Part shown: one piece after another, positions 22,080 through 34,000 of the stretch | How the letters are laid out: every line of letters starts with the position of its first letter | Position numbering within the stretch: the first letter of the stretch is position 1 | The notes under the pieces: model-generated | What the model was told of the DNA's origin: nothing | Database searches by the model: none | The model's input: only the letters and a program-made list of their open reading frames with translations | Made by a program: the position numbers and the translations under genes | Assembly: GCA_037355855.1 (NCBI GenBank) | Contig: CM074763.1 | Span: forward strand, 4,154,001-4,218,000 | Origin: Pseudo-nitzschia pungens | Lineage: Eukaryota; Bacillariophyta; Bacillariophyceae; Bacillariales; Bacillariaceae | DNA length: 64,000 nucleotides | Direction of reading: 5' to 3'

Positions 22080-23262
22080 AACTGGTGCTTTTCAGTTTGT
22101 TGATTTGCCCTCAACCGGTGCTTCTCCTGCCCCGGCCTTTGTCATCACCTGGCACTTTTACATCCCAGAGCAGTGTCTGCTGTTGCTCCAGCACCCAACG
22201 GGTTGCTTTTCAGCTGTTGGTTTGCCCTCCATTGGTGCTTCTCCTGCCCCGGCCTTTGCCCTCAACCGGTGCTTCTCCTTCCCCGGCCTTTTTCATCACC
22301 TGGCACTTGCACATCCAAGAGGCGTGTCTGCTGTGGGTCCAACACCCAATTGCCTGCTTTTCAGTTGTTGGTTGGCCCTCCACCGGTGCTTCTCCTGCCC
22401 CGGCCTTTGCCCTCAACTGGTGCTTCACCTGCTCCGGCCTTTGTCATCACCTGGCACTTGCACTTCCAAGAGGCGTGTCTGCTGTTGGTCCAACACCCAA
22501 TTGCCTGCTTTTCAGTTGTTGCTTTGCTCTCAACCGGTGCTTCTCCTGTACCGGCCTTTGCCCTCACCCGGTGCTTCTCCTTTCAAGCGCGGCGTTTCAG
22601 TTTTTGCTCCTGCACTCCACTGGAGGTTTTCTGCTGTTGATTGCCCTCCACCGGTGCTTCTCCTGCCCCGGCCCTTTCCCTCAACCGGTGTTTCCCCTGC
22701 TCCGGCCTCTGTCATCACCTGGCACTTGCACATCCAAGAGGCGTGTCTGCTGTTGGTCCAACACCCAATTGCCTGCTTTTCAGTTGTTGCTTTGCTCTCC
22801 ACTGGTGCTTCTCTTGCCCCGGCCTTTGCCCTCACCCGGTGCTTCTCCTGCCCCGGCCTTTGTCATCACCTGGCACTTGCACATCCAAGAGCGCGGCGTT
22901 TCCGTTGGTGCTCCTCCACTCCGCTGGAGGTTTTCTGCTGTTGAGTTTCACTCCACCAGTGCTCCTCCTGCCCCGGCCTTTGCCCTCAACCGGTGCTTCA
23001 CCTGCTCCAGCCTGTGTCATCACCTGGCACTTGCACATCCAAGAGGCTGGTCTGCTGTTGGTCCAGCACCCAATTGCTTGCTTTTCAGCTTTTGTTTGCC
23101 CTCAACCGGTGCTTCTCCTGCCCCGGCCTTTGTCATCACCTGGCACTTGCACTTCCAAGAGGCGTGTCTGCTGTTGGTCTAGCACCCAATTGTTTGCTTT
23201 TCAGCTGTTGTTTGCCCTCAATCGGTGCTTCTCCTGCCCCGGCCTTTGCCCTCACCCGCAGC
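22080..23262 (+). repeat. complex minisatellite in LINE B 5' UTR
   Basis: A ~34-bp unit (ggtgcttctcctgccccggc plus cctttgccctcaacc) alternates with a ~100-bp unit containing gtcatcacctggcacttgca and gcgtgtctgctgttggtcc. The gtcatcacctggcac string occurs about seven times (near 22140, 22285, 22441, 22710, 22861, 23017, 23130). It lies at the same position as the unrelated 15-bp repeat of LINE A. Long open frames through it are repeat artefacts. Confidence 0.9.
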
Positions 23263-23269
23263 TGGTACA

Positions 23270-26200
23270 ATGCCTCCCCCTCCAACTAAGGGGTGGCCCA
23301 CCTCCCAAGCAGCTTCCCGGAAGAAAAGATCCTCCACGCCTCCTTCTTCTGCTCGGTCTGCCTCTGGGGCTCGGTCTAACAAGCGCCCATTTGTGCAAAA
23401 GACCCCTCCAAGACATTCTAGTGTCACCTCTGCTCTTACTACTCCCTCTCCTACTCTTGATACCAGATCATCCTCTTCCTCTGCCTCATCAGCCTCTTCA
23501 TCCTCTATGAATGGGTCTTCTGTTGATGATATGTCTTCATCTTCTTCTGTGTCCTCATCTGCAGGTGTGCTTTCTGATGTTGAGATGCTTGGCACTGAAT
23601 CTGCACCAGGGGAATCTGCACCAGGGGACACTGCACCAAGGGATTCCTTGCAAACTTCTTCTCTGTCAACAGCTTCTCAGCTAGGCTCCCAGGAGTCAGG
23701 TCCTCCGCCGTCAGGTACTCTGTCAGGTTCTCAGTCGTCAGGTACTCTGCTGTCAGACCCCAAGATGATAAGCTCCCAGTCCTCAGGCTCCCAGTCCTCA
23801 GGCTTCCAGCAGCAGGGCTCCCAGCAGCAGGGATCCCAGCAGCAGGGCTCCCAGCTGTCTGGACCCCGGCCCCCAGTCTCCCAGCAGCCAGGATCCACCC
23901 CGGCAGGCTCCCAGCTGCCAAAGGGCTCTGGGACCTCAGGCAAGTTCCCTGCTTCATCTATCCTCAAGCAGTCTACTCTTGCCTTTTCCTCTGCCCAGAA
24001 GTCTGATCCCTCTCAGCAGCAAGCACGCCAATCCCAACGCCAGGAGGCTCTGGCTGCTGCCAACAGGGCTCATTCCGCTTCCTTCCTCTGGTGTTTTTAT
24101 GGTAAGGGCCCCTGTTCTGGCAAGGCTCCTATCCCATCTGCAATTCATGCCTTTCGAAAATCTCCAACTGGTAACCGGTTATGGGCTGGGTGTCCAAGCC
24201 CTACACACTTCTTCAGCAAGAAGGAGGGTAAAGACAAAAAATCCATCCATGATATTTGCCGGACTGCCATCCCTCCTGTTTATGCTCAGGTTTTTCCGGA
24301 CACTCCAGACTGGCGCAATGCCTCTGTAGCTTCCTTGGCTTCTATTGCCTCTGCTTGCTTTCAAGGCTCTGCCCCAGCCTGGACCAAGCAACCATCTGGC
24401 CAGGCTCTGAAGAAATGTCTTATTGGTTTGGTCAAGATGTCTCCTGAGTGTTTTGATGACCTGTATTGTGAGGGCAACCTTTTGCCTAGCACTGAAGGCA
24501 AAGTATGGTGGGCAGCCAATCAGGTGCTTGGCTCTCACTGGCATTTCAAGAAGCGCCCTCCTACACCTGCGCCACCAGTGGCTGATGATGCTTCCACTTC
24601 CAAATCTTCCACTTCCAAATCAGTGTCCTTTCTTCCTGGTGGTGGTGATGCTACTGTCTTGTCCTCTTCTGCTGGGCATTTCCTCCAACGCCGAGGGGTT
24701 TGCTCCAGTGATTCTAGAGCTCCAGTGGATGTCACTGCTGGCACCAAGTGTTCTCATAGTTCTTATGTCACTCTGTCCCTTCCAAGGTTGATGTCACAAC
24801 GCCCTGGGGAACTGTATGATGAGCTGCTCAAGTCTCTCAAGGAAGCTTTGGATCTTCTATGGACTGTTGACAAGCGTCTGGTGTTGTATGTTTTTCCCTC
24901 CAGAGCCAGGCTCAACCCCAAGGCCAAGCCTGTTACCAAGTTTTGGACGACACTTCCTGACAGGAAGACCTTGGAATTGTATGTTGCTCAGCTCTGGCTT
25001 CGCAGTAGAACTGCTCCTCATCTACGCTTCTTTTTGGGACACAGTGCTTCCCTGGAGAAACTCTTTTCAGCACAATTGCTCCAGAGGCTCAGAGACCGTG
25101 ACATGGACCTGAAATATGACCACATACAGGCCCCAGTTATTGTCACCTGTGGCTTTCTCCTTGGATCTTACATGCAGAGTTTTGATCTTGACCACTACAA
25201 CGAATTGCTTCAGACTCATCCCAGGTTTCAGGCATGTCCTATTGCTGTTATCAGGAAGAATATCAGCCTTGACAACTCCAGAACTCCTGATCCCAATCCG
25301 GTTCTGGCTGCTCATGTTTTATGTGATGCAACAAAGCGCGCCCAAACTGTTAAGCTCCTCAAAGCCCAGTTCAACCGTTGCAAACCTTCAGACATTGCCT
25401 CTTTACCTGATGGTAAATTCTACAAGTTTATTGAGACAGCTACCAATCCTTCTGACAGACCTCTTCCCCCCTCCAAGCTCAAGACTGTTCGCCAGGCTAA
25501 GCACCGCCAAGCCAAATTTATTGAGAGCCATGAAACTGCTCCTGTTCTGGGGGTAGTTGATCTTGATCTTCCAGTTGACTTGGGCCAAGGGCTGGGTTTG
25601 AAGACACTGCGCAGTGTGCTTCTGGGTATCAGAACCCGTGACAATTGGTCATGGCCTCTTTTTCTTTCTGTTGATACCAGTTCATACCGAGGCGAGATCC
25701 TTGCTTTGTACAACATCACTACCAAGGCTGAAGCAATGGCCATGTTGTCTTTCCTGCCTATTTTTCTGGAAGCTCAGTATGGTTCTTGTGTTCGACAATG
25801 GTTCTCTTCTGAGTGCTTGACTGAAATGGAAGCTTACCATTGGGATGATGCAGTCAATTGTGTTGTGGAAACTGCACCTGCTGCAGATCCAATGCAGGAT
25901 AACTCTCTTCCCTTTTTTGGTGATGGGGATGCGCGAGATTGGGAACTTGTTGATGATGACTTGTCAGTTGACCTTGCTCCTGATCTCACTTTTGATCTGG
26001 ATTTGCACTTTAACCTCCAAGCCCGTGCTGACAGTGGTGGTGGAGGCTTTGATGACTCTCAATCCATGGATACTTTAGCGACTGGCACTTCCAATCTTAC
26101 TGCTGTCCAGGCCTCAGCGCCTGCAGGTGCTGTTCCTCCTGGCGGTGATCCTACCCATGTGGCCAAGGCTGATGCCTCCCCTGGTATCTCTCCTGTTGTT

Positions 26201-26464
26201 CCCCCTGAAGTTCCTGACCCTCCCCATGATGCCATGGCTGGTGACCTCCCTGTGGCCTCTCCTGAGTCCTCACCTGCAGTTCCTGCTGCCGGTGGTGGGG
26301 AAGATGCAGCATCTGCATTGAGGCTTGGAGTTGCTGCAATTGCATTCTCTTCCAGTCATGATGCTAGTGTCAGTGATTTGAGCCATGCCAATGTCTCTAC
26401 CAAATCAGCTCCGGCAACTCTTCCTTCCGTGCGACAGACTCGGTTTCCTTCTGATCATGGTTAG
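23270..26464 (+). CDS. LINE B ORF1 protein (unknown fold)
   Basis: The start is chosen at ATG 23270 (MPPPPTKGWPTSQAASRKKR), which resembles the start of LINE C ORF1; the frame stays open 45 bases further up. It is about 1,064 residues. The N-terminal third is Ser/Pro/Gln-rich with a GSQQQ repeat. The core is FLWCFYGKGP, GCPSPTHFFSKK, PSGQALKKCLIG, then SVSFLPGGGDATV and CSHSSYVTLSLPRLMS. An acidic Asp-rich tail (RDWELVDDDLS) follows. No zinc knuckle was seen. It probably coats LINE RNA as other LINE ORF1 products do (inference). Its stop overlaps the ORF2 start. The reading frame is undamaged. Confidence 0.88.
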   Translation: MPPPPTKGWPTSQAASRKKRSSTPPSSARSASGARSNKRPFVQKTPPRHSSVTSALTTPSPTLDTRSSSSSASSASSSSMNGSSVDDMSSSSSVSSSAGVLSDVEMLGTESAPGESAPGDTAPRDSLQTSSLSTASQLGSQESGPPPSGTLSGSQSSGTLLSDPKMISSQSSGSQSSGFQQQGSQQQGSQQQGSQLSGPRPPVSQQPGSTPAGSQLPKGSGTSGKFPASSILKQSTLAFSSAQKSDPSQQQARQSQRQEALAAANRAHSASFLWCFYGKGPCSGKAPIPSAIHAFRKSPTGNRLWAGCPSPTHFFSKKEGKDKKSIHDICRTAIPPVYAQVFPDTPDWRNASVASLASIASACFQGSAPAWTKQPSGQALKKCLIGLVKMSPECFDDLYCEGNLLPSTEGKVWWAANQVLGSHWHFKKRPPTPAPPVADDASTSKSSTSKSVSFLPGGGDATVLSSSAGHFLQRRGVCSSDSRAPVDVTAGTKCSHSSYVTLSLPRLMSQRPGELYDELLKSLKEALDLLWTVDKRLVLYVFPSRARLNPKAKPVTKFWTTLPDRKTLELYVAQLWLRSRTAPHLRFFLGHSASLEKLFSAQLLQRLRDRDMDLKYDHIQAPVIVTCGFLLGSYMQSFDLDHYNELLQTHPRFQACPIAVIRKNISLDNSRTPDPNPVLAAHVLCDATKRAQTVKLLKAQFNRCKPSDIASLPDGKFYKFIETATNPSDRPLPPSKLKTVRQAKHRQAKFIESHETAPVLGVVDLDLPVDLGQGLGLKTLRSVLLGIRTRDNWSWPLFLSVDTSSYRGEILALYNITTKAEAMAMLSFLPIFLEAQYGSCVRQWFSSECLTEMEAYHWDDAVNCVVETAPAADPMQDNSLPFFGDGDARDWELVDDDLSVDLAPDLTFDLDLHFNLQARADSGGGGFDDSQSMDTLATGTSNLTAVQASAPAGAVPPGGDPTHVAKADASPGISPVVPPEVPDPPHDAMAGDLPVASPESSPAVPAAGGGEDAASALRLGVAAIAFSSSHDASVSDLSHANVSTKSAPATLPSVRQTRFPSDHG
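26457..26464 (+). promoter_or_regulatory. ORF1 stop / ORF2 start overlap ATGGTTAG (LINE B)
   Basis: Same 8-base overlap as in LINEs A and C. It decides the ORF2 start, although the ORF2 frame is open for 72 bases upstream. Confidence 0.8.
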
Positions 26465-29400
26465 CTCTTCTGGTATGAGGTGTGATGGGATGCCTTCCAA
26501 TCCAAATCCCATCAATGCTTCTCCTGTTTCTCCCTTTTCCCCCTCCGCCTCTTCCCCTGTCTCTCATTTTGTCCAATTAACTCTTCATGGAGACTCTCTT
26601 GCTGCTAAGGATTCTGACAGTTTTGGTCATTCCTTCCCTCAAGCTCCATCCTATAACTCCACCATCATCACTTTCCAAAACATTGGACCACAGCGCAGAG
26701 CTGCCTTTATGTCCATGTCCAAGCACAACGCCCGTCAATTTGTCAAGAGCAATGCCAGTGTGGCTCTTTTTGCTGAACATTGTTTGAATGAATCCAAACT
26801 CCTGCCCTGTGATCTTTTCAATCGGCGCATGAAGAATGTCAGTCCCTCAAGTTTTTCCTATCTTGCTAACAACAAGCATGAAGCTTCTGCCTGCTCTTGG
26901 CTTCAGCCTGGCGGCACAGGTTTTTCCATTGACCAGCTGTTCAGCTCCCACAAGGTTGCACATGGAGCTGATCCATCTGGTCTTGGCAGATGGTCCTTTG
27001 TCAAGTTTCAGGGCAGGGATGGCTACAATGTCACCATGTTTTCTGCCTACTGCCCAGTTGAAAATGATAGGGATCTTGGCTCAGTCTGGAATCAACAGTA
27101 CCGATACTTTCAAGCCGCTGAAAATCTTTTCAGGCCCAATCCATGCATTCTCTTTCTCAGGGATTTAACTGCTGCCCTTCAAGTCTGTCTGGGTGCAGGT
27201 GATCAAGTCATTGTTGGGATTGACCAGAATGCTGATGTCAGGACTGATGGCTTGTCTTTTGAGCTCAAGGCTCTTGGTTTCAGAGATGCCATTCTTACCC
27301 TTCATAGTACGTCTTCTCCTCCTGCCACTCACAACCGCAACACTACCAGAACACCAATTGATGCCATTTGGGTCTCTGAGAATGTTGATGTTCTCAGGGC
27401 TGGGTATTGTCCCTTTGGAGGTGCCCATGGTATGGAATCTGACCATAGACTGCTTTGGATTGAGGTTTGTAATTGCAGCCTCATGGGCAAACATTTGCCA
27501 CCTCCTGTGAGATTCTCTCATTCCAAACTCCAGTCCTCCCACCCTCATCTGCGACAACGGTATTTCAAGCGAGTGAGGCACAGCTTTCTCAAGGCTGGAG
27601 TGTTTTCTCTCCAAGCTAAGCTGGAGCACCTACTGGCTCAGTTTCAGTCTGGGGATATTTCTGTGCGCACTGATCTCATCACCACATATGAAGTACTCCA
27701 TGAAACCTCTACCTCTCTCAGGCTCTCTGTTGAACAAAACCTCTGCCACACTAGAGCTGGTTTGGTTCCATGGTCACCTAAGCTGCAAGTCTATCGTGAT
27801 ACCATTGACTTTTGGCGGCGTGTTGTTAAGTTGAGACAGGGTGTGTCCACCAGTCATACTGTTTTGAAAAGGTTGGCCTGCAAGCTTTCTCTCTACAAAG
27901 GAGAACACAGTGACCTTTCCAGTGCTCTCCTCCATCTGAAACAAGCTTACAAGCAATACCGGGCAGTGAAGAAATTGGCCCCCTCATGGAGAGACTCCTT
28001 CAATCAAGGCCTGGTGGATGCACTTCTTGCTGAAGGCCAGCCTCACAACCAGCATGCTTCCCAGATTCGTGCCAGGATGCGCAGGGAACGTCTTCAACGA
28101 GAGCTTGGTCTCGCTGCTCGGTCTATTCGGGGACGTGTCAACAAGTCAGCAGTCTTGCGCGCTATTGCAGTTGGCCATGATGGTGTTGAACAGGTCTTGG
28201 AATCTCAGTCTACTATGGTTCCAGCTATGGCTGAATCCAATGTCCGGCGTCAACAGCAGTGTATTGGCACTCCTTCCATGACTCCCTCCTTCATTCAAGA
28301 TTTTGGCTACCTAGGCACTGCCCATGCTGCTCCCCAAGTCCTTGATGGCACATACATTCCTCCTCCTGCCACTGACAAATACCTTTCTGAATTTCTTTCC
28401 TGTCTCAAAGTCCCTGACTCTATTCTGAGTTTGCCCCCCTTTGACTATTCAGTGTGTCCAGCTGACAATGCTGCTGCCTGGAAACGCCAGAGGGAACGCA
28501 CAGCAAGTGAACCTTCTTGTTTGAGTTTTGCCCACCACAAGGCATTTGCCCTGGATCCCCAGCTGAACAAGTTTGACACTCTCCTGAGATCCGTCCCTTT
28601 GATTGTTGGCTTCTCTCCTTCTGCTTGGCAGGTCATCACTGATGTTGAGATCTTCAAGAAACCTGGTGAATATAGAGTGGATAAGATGAGACTCATCCAG
28701 TTGATGTCTCCTGAGTTCCAAATCAACAACAAGATGATTGGCAGACGCATTCTTGCCCATGCTGAACGTGCCAATGCCGTGGCTGTTGATCAACATGGAA
28801 GCAGGAAACATCACAAGGCCATCAACACCTGCCTGAACAAGAAGCTCATATGTGATGTGTTGCGGCAGAAGCGCAGATCCGGTGCTGTTGCTATGAATGA
28901 TGCCAAGGGCTGCTATGATAGGATCTCTCATCCCATTGCAGGTCTCACTCTCCAGAGCTTTGGGGTTCCTGCACATGTGTGTGAGGTTCTTTTGTCTACT
29001 TTGCAACTTGCCAAGCACCACATCAAAACTGGTTTTGGTCGGTCAGGTCCTGTGTATGGTGATGAACCTGTTCCTCTCAGTGGTTGTGGCCAAGGCAATG
29101 GTATTGGTCCAACTCTTTGGGCTTTGGTGTCCACAATTGTCTTCCGAATGATGCAACAGGCTGGGCATGGTGTCCATCTTCTCACTTCATTGTCACTGCA
29201 ACTGGTTTCTCTTGTGGGTTTTGCCTTTGTGGATGACACAGATTTGTTTTGTGCTGGCTCTGATTCCTCCACATCTGGTGAGGAATTAGCTGTTGACTTT
29301 CAGGAAGCTCTTGACCGGTGGGCTGGTGGGATTATTGCCACTGGTGGTGCTATTGAACCTGCCAAATCCTTCTGTTATTTGATTGATTTCAAATGGAATG

Positions 29401-30690
29401 GATCCGGTTGGGACTATCGCTCAATTGCTGACATGCCTGGTGACTTCTCTGTTGCTGACAAGAATGGCAATCGAGCTACCCTGGATCGTTTTGAAGTAGA
29501 CCATGCTGACAAGACCCTTGGGGTTTTTATCTCCATGGATGGCAATGAGGAAGCACAGATTGCTCACATGAAGTCACAGTCTCAGTCTTTTGGCTCTCAG
29601 CTCAAGGCTTCCAAGTGTGAGAAGCGCGCATCCCTCTACACCTTCAAGTATTCTTTTATGAAGTCTGTTGAATACCCCATGCCTGTCACGCAACTTGATG
29701 AGGCCACTTGGACTAAGATAATTCACCCAGCTCTTGTTCCTGTGCTGAATAAAGCAGGGATGTCACGGACATTTCCCAGACATGTGTTCTATGGTCCTTC
29801 CCTCTATCAAGGCTTTGGATTCATCCATCCATACCTCCTCCAAGAGTTCAGTCATATTGCCACCCTCTTTCAGGAATCTGTCAGGTCCTCACAAACTGGT
29901 AGGATTCTCAGGCTCACTGCTGAATCTCTACGGCTCGAACTTGGCATTCCTCTCCATCTTGGTGTCACACCATATCATCCCTTTGCTTCATACGTCACTC
30001 CCTGCTGGTACAAACATGTGTGGAAGTTTTTCTCTGTTCACCCTGTGAGCTTGTTTGAAGACTTCCCAGATCTTCCTCTGTTACGTTCCAATGACTGTTA
30101 TCTCATGCAAGCCTTTGTCAACTCTGGCTTCAGAGGTGCTGACTTGTCCCTCTTGAATCACATGCGCATGTCCCTCAAGGCTATTTCCCTTGCTGACATT
30201 TGTACTCCAGATGGGAAAAGACTCTCTCCCATGGCCTTCCAGCTGACATCCTCCAATCACTTGAGGGATCATCTTGACTGGCTGAGATGTCCTCCATCTT
30301 GGCCTCCAGCAGCAAAGCGCTTATGGACTAAGGCACTTCAGACCTGTTTTCTTCCCCCCTGTCCACCCCCTGCAGCCAGGGCACTGGCTCCTTCTTCACC
30401 TTGGGCATTGGCTCTCTCCCCAGACAGCTTATCTCTGGCCTTGGTTTTTGTCTCCATCCACCAACAGAATATTCTTCAAAACTTCTACTGGCTGGATTGT
30501 GAGCACCTCCCAGGGCAGGGGCAGATACAGGGTCACTTCTGACCTCATTTCTGACAAACCAGCCTGTGCTGATGTGCTTGTCTGCCCTGTTATCTGTGGC
30601 CAAGTTGTTCGAGTGGTTGGGTCCTCAGCCTTTGTTTCCGAACCTCCTGACATGGATCCTCTGGTGTACAATCCATTTGATTCTCTTCCA

Positions 30691-30695
30691 GACTC
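30691..30695. repeat. 5-bp TSD (gactc), left of DNA transposon
   Basis: gactc at 30691-30695 and again at 37646-37650. The uninterrupted LINE C has one copy (ttccagactccccag on its sense strand). Confidence 0.9.
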
Positions 30696-30728
30696 TACCG
30701 TTCGCGCTACGGTGTAAAACCCTATTTT
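30696..30728 (+). repeat. left TIR of DNA transposon
   Basis: TACCGTTCGCG then ACCCTATTTT at offsets 24-33. It also holds a small palindrome, taccgt...acggt. It pairs with 37613-37645. Confidence 0.85.
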
Positions 30729-31046
30729 TGTGCATAATCTAAGTAAAAAATATTCAAAATATACATACACCAATATCGAATATAAATGAACACGTGCTTA
30801 CCATTTTTCAGCACATCACCAACGCTGACGTTGAATTTTGGAAATTATAAGCCTTTTGGTTACAATGGCAACGTAGGAATTCAGTCCTGCAACTCCTTTT
30901 CACTCCAGTCATGGATTGATTTCTTGTGATGCCAACATCAAAACTTCATGTCTTTCGATTGAAACTCTTCTTCGAACGCTATTCATTTGACTTGTTTTTA
31001 CTCCTTCAGAGTTAACGTATTGCAACTATTGAGGCATCAGCAGAAA
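30729..31046 (+). promoter_or_regulatory. transposase leader region
   Basis: Non-coding, AT-rich stretch between the left TIR and the transposase ATG. A pyrimidine-rich tract ending in tactccttcag at 31001-31011 could be a 3' splice site, so a small upstream exon is possible. No promoter motif is recognised. Confidence 0.35.
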
Positions 31047-34000
31047 ATGAACACATTCCACTGGCAAAATGATCCTCAGCGTCAGTTACGCGCCCCAAAT
31101 TGGCAGCAGCAGTCATGTTCAGCAATGTGGCGATCGCCATTGCATCCGAGCATGCATCCGGCAGATTTGTTGACTCCTCAGCAATATGACGGGTATTCAC
31201 CTACCAATTGGTTGCCCTGCTTTCCACTCCAACCTCTGACTCGACAAGATCTGCAACAGAGAGGAAATAGGCAAGGGCTGCAACGACAGAGAGAAGAATG
31301 GAGAGAGCAACAAAGAGAGATAGAACAAGAAAGGCAACAAGAACGAGAGCAAATGGCAGAGCTGTGGCGACAGAGAGGATGGATAGAGCAACAGCGAGAT
31401 AGAGCGCATCGGCCACAGCAACAAGAGCAATTGGTGGAGGAGCTGTGGCGACAGAGAGAATGGACAGGAGAGCAACAGCGAGATAGTAGAGCGCATCGGC
31501 TGCAACAACAAGAGCAAATAGAAAACCTATGGGAATGGACAGAACGACAGCGAGATAGAGGGCATCGGCTGCAACAAAAAGGGCAAATGGTAGAGCTGGG
31601 GCAACAGAGAGAAAGAGCACATTGGCCACCACATCAAGAGCAAGTGGAGGAGTTGTGGCAACAGAGAGAGACAACCAAATGGAGAGACCAGCGGCAAAAA
31701 GACGAGCAATCATGGTATGGGCCATGCTGGAGAGAGCAACGGCAACAAAAGCAACACGACAACAAGGCGGCGACGCAACAAAGGGTTGAGTCACCATGGA
31801 GTGCAGCTCAAAAGGTGGTGAGATTCACAAAGGCGGTGACCGCGACATATAATTGGAATGAAGAGAGCCAGACACCCCTCCTTTTGCATCTGAAGGCAGA
31901 GAACCGTTTAAATCAAAGAGGATGGGCAAGATCAATGATGGGCATGTCCGATACAAAGACTGATGGGGAGGCATTGCAATACTATCACTTACTAGTCAAC
32001 AGCAGTCCACCTTCAACAAGACACGTCGAAATCATGGATGCTTTTGGATACGCATTTGACATGAATTCGAGTCATACCCATAATGCGTTGGTCAAGAAGC
32101 GCAAGATTTCTGTTGAAAAACCAATTCATCCGCAGCGAGGTGCAGAGCTTTTCCGAACACCGGGAACAGAGAAGAAGCGGAGACCTGTGTCTTCCGGGGA
32201 GAGACGTGTCACATTTAGTGATGTTAAGGCCATGAAAACACCAAACCACTTCACGAGGCTTCAAACCAATCTAGATACAACCTTGAGGCGCCTTGCTCCA
32301 GAAGTGACCGAAAGCACTCGAAAAAGCGCAGCTGAGCATGTGAAGGTGACAGCGAAGTTCACTCAGCTTATCCTAGACTTCAAGCGTTTGGATACAATAC
32401 CATTGCTTCAAATTCTTGCTGGAGACAGTGACATTGAGATCACTAGCAAGGGAGTAATTGATGACTTGCGTGAGAAGGCAAAGGTATACTGTGCAGCGGA
32501 GCAAATGCTGTCGAAGAAGAGATACAGTGGAAGCATTGAGTGCCAACAAATGATGGCAGCAGGTGTTGCAATGGTACCAAGTATCTCGATGGAAGCAGCG
32601 CAATACCTCATTGCAACCATTCGCCACAGTCTCTTGGTTGAGCTTGGATATAATGCAACGCCTGAAGAAGTTGCTCGGTCGTCTCCCTCCTCTTGGAAAA
32701 TTAAGGGAGCGCTTGCTCGTTTGGCAGCAAGCTGTCTTGCAATGAAACTTGCTATTATTGATGCAGCAAAGTACGTATATCTTGCTTGTGACAAAGGACA
32801 TAAAGATGGTGTAGATCACTTTGTCAAAATTCTTTCCTGCTGGGATAGACAAGCAAAGAAGGTGGAGTTTTTCATGCTTGATATGGATGGCGCAGGTAGC
32901 TCAGATGAAGATGCTGCGGACGCAGTCTCCTTTTCAATGGCACAGAAAGAAGTAGGGAAGAATCTATCAGGAATCGCAACAGATAGTGGCGGCGGAGGGA
33001 CATTGGAAAGTTTCTTGTTGGCCTTGCAACGTAGGGGTGTTGTTGAGGATAATGGGCTCAAATTTGTGAGTCCGTGCTCTCTCCACTGTCTCCAACTTAT
33101 GTTTGCGCTTCCTGTAGAGAAATCTCTTGGTTTGGGAGGTCTCCAAACAAGAAACGCAATGCAGCTATTACACTCGATGCATGACCTTGAAAAGTACTTT
33201 CCCCGAGAGGTCTGGAAGCAGATCGTTGCTGATAAGATCACCGAACTTGGCTTGGATCTTGATGTTCCAAAAGCAATGCCAAAGCCTGTGACGACAAGGT
33301 GGTGGTGGCTCCATGTGTCTGCTGATATGGCAATCACATATTGGTCCGTGTGGAAAGGAGTTGCAAAAGACTGCATTGCAACCTTTGGAACTACATCCTA
33401 TGCAAACATTGTCTCCTCAAGTCTCGAGGCCATGATGAAAGAAGAAGTGTATTATGTTGATATCTTGTTCATCAGGTGTTATGCAGCCTTCATGATCAAT
33501 CCACACTTCGAGTTCTTGCAAATGAAAGGCCAACAGTCACAAGTCGCCGGATTCAATAGCGAAAGCATGCTTGTCCGGACCTTCTTAATGGGAAAAGATA
33601 TCCAGTCGCTCCAGGAAGGTGGGTGGAGGAAAAACAACTGTTTTAAATCAGTTGTCGCTCATCTTAGTGGCCAACGATGGCCAACAAAAAAAGAACAAGA
33701 TGCCATTGACGAAAAGCGGCAAGCACTCCTTGAAGCGTTTGGTCCAAAGAATTTTGTGACGAAAGAGAATAAAGCGCAAAAGATGATTAAGTCGTTAGTT
33801 AGAGAACGCCGGCAACGAAATGAAATCCATATGATCATTCAGTTGCACAAGGAGTCCAGGAAAGAAAACTATTGGGTAGACCTCAAAGATAACACAAGCA
33901 ACACACTTACAGCTATCCATTCCCTCTTCGGGTTCTCGAGGCGCAGAAAATGCTCAGAGAAACGTGGAACCAGATTAGCAACTAGCAAAGAAAAGAGGGA

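Larger units (their letters stand above)
26457..30695 (+). pseudogene. LINE B ORF2, 5' part (APE and RT), broken
   Basis: The ATG at 26457 is in the overlap. APE (FQNIGP, YAEHC/FAEHC-type Glu, DQNAD, SDHRLLWIEV) and RT (NDAKGCYDRI, GQGNGIGPTLW, FVDDTDLFCAGSD) are complete. Near 30,395 the text ccttcttcacc lacks two bases relative to LINE C (ccttcttttcatc), so the first frame runs out at 30542. The correct frame continues from about 30,400 through KTSTGWIVSTSQGRGRYRV to DSLPDS, where the DNA transposon interrupts it at 30695. RNase H resumes at 37646. Confidence 0.92.

Noticed and set aside
21944..23182. Cys/Leu-rich 412-codon frame and overlapping frames
   Set aside because: Product of the minisatellite in the LINE B 5' UTR; ends before ORF1 and has no counterpart in LINEs A or C.
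30987..31046. Transposase start at 30987
   Set aside because: That codon is TTG; the first ATG is 31047. A splice acceptor at 31011 is a better explanation for the open upstream frame.
31197..31797. Minus-strand ORFs of 106 and 198 codons opposite the transposase start
   Set aside because: Shadows of the Q/R repeat region of the plus-strand gene.
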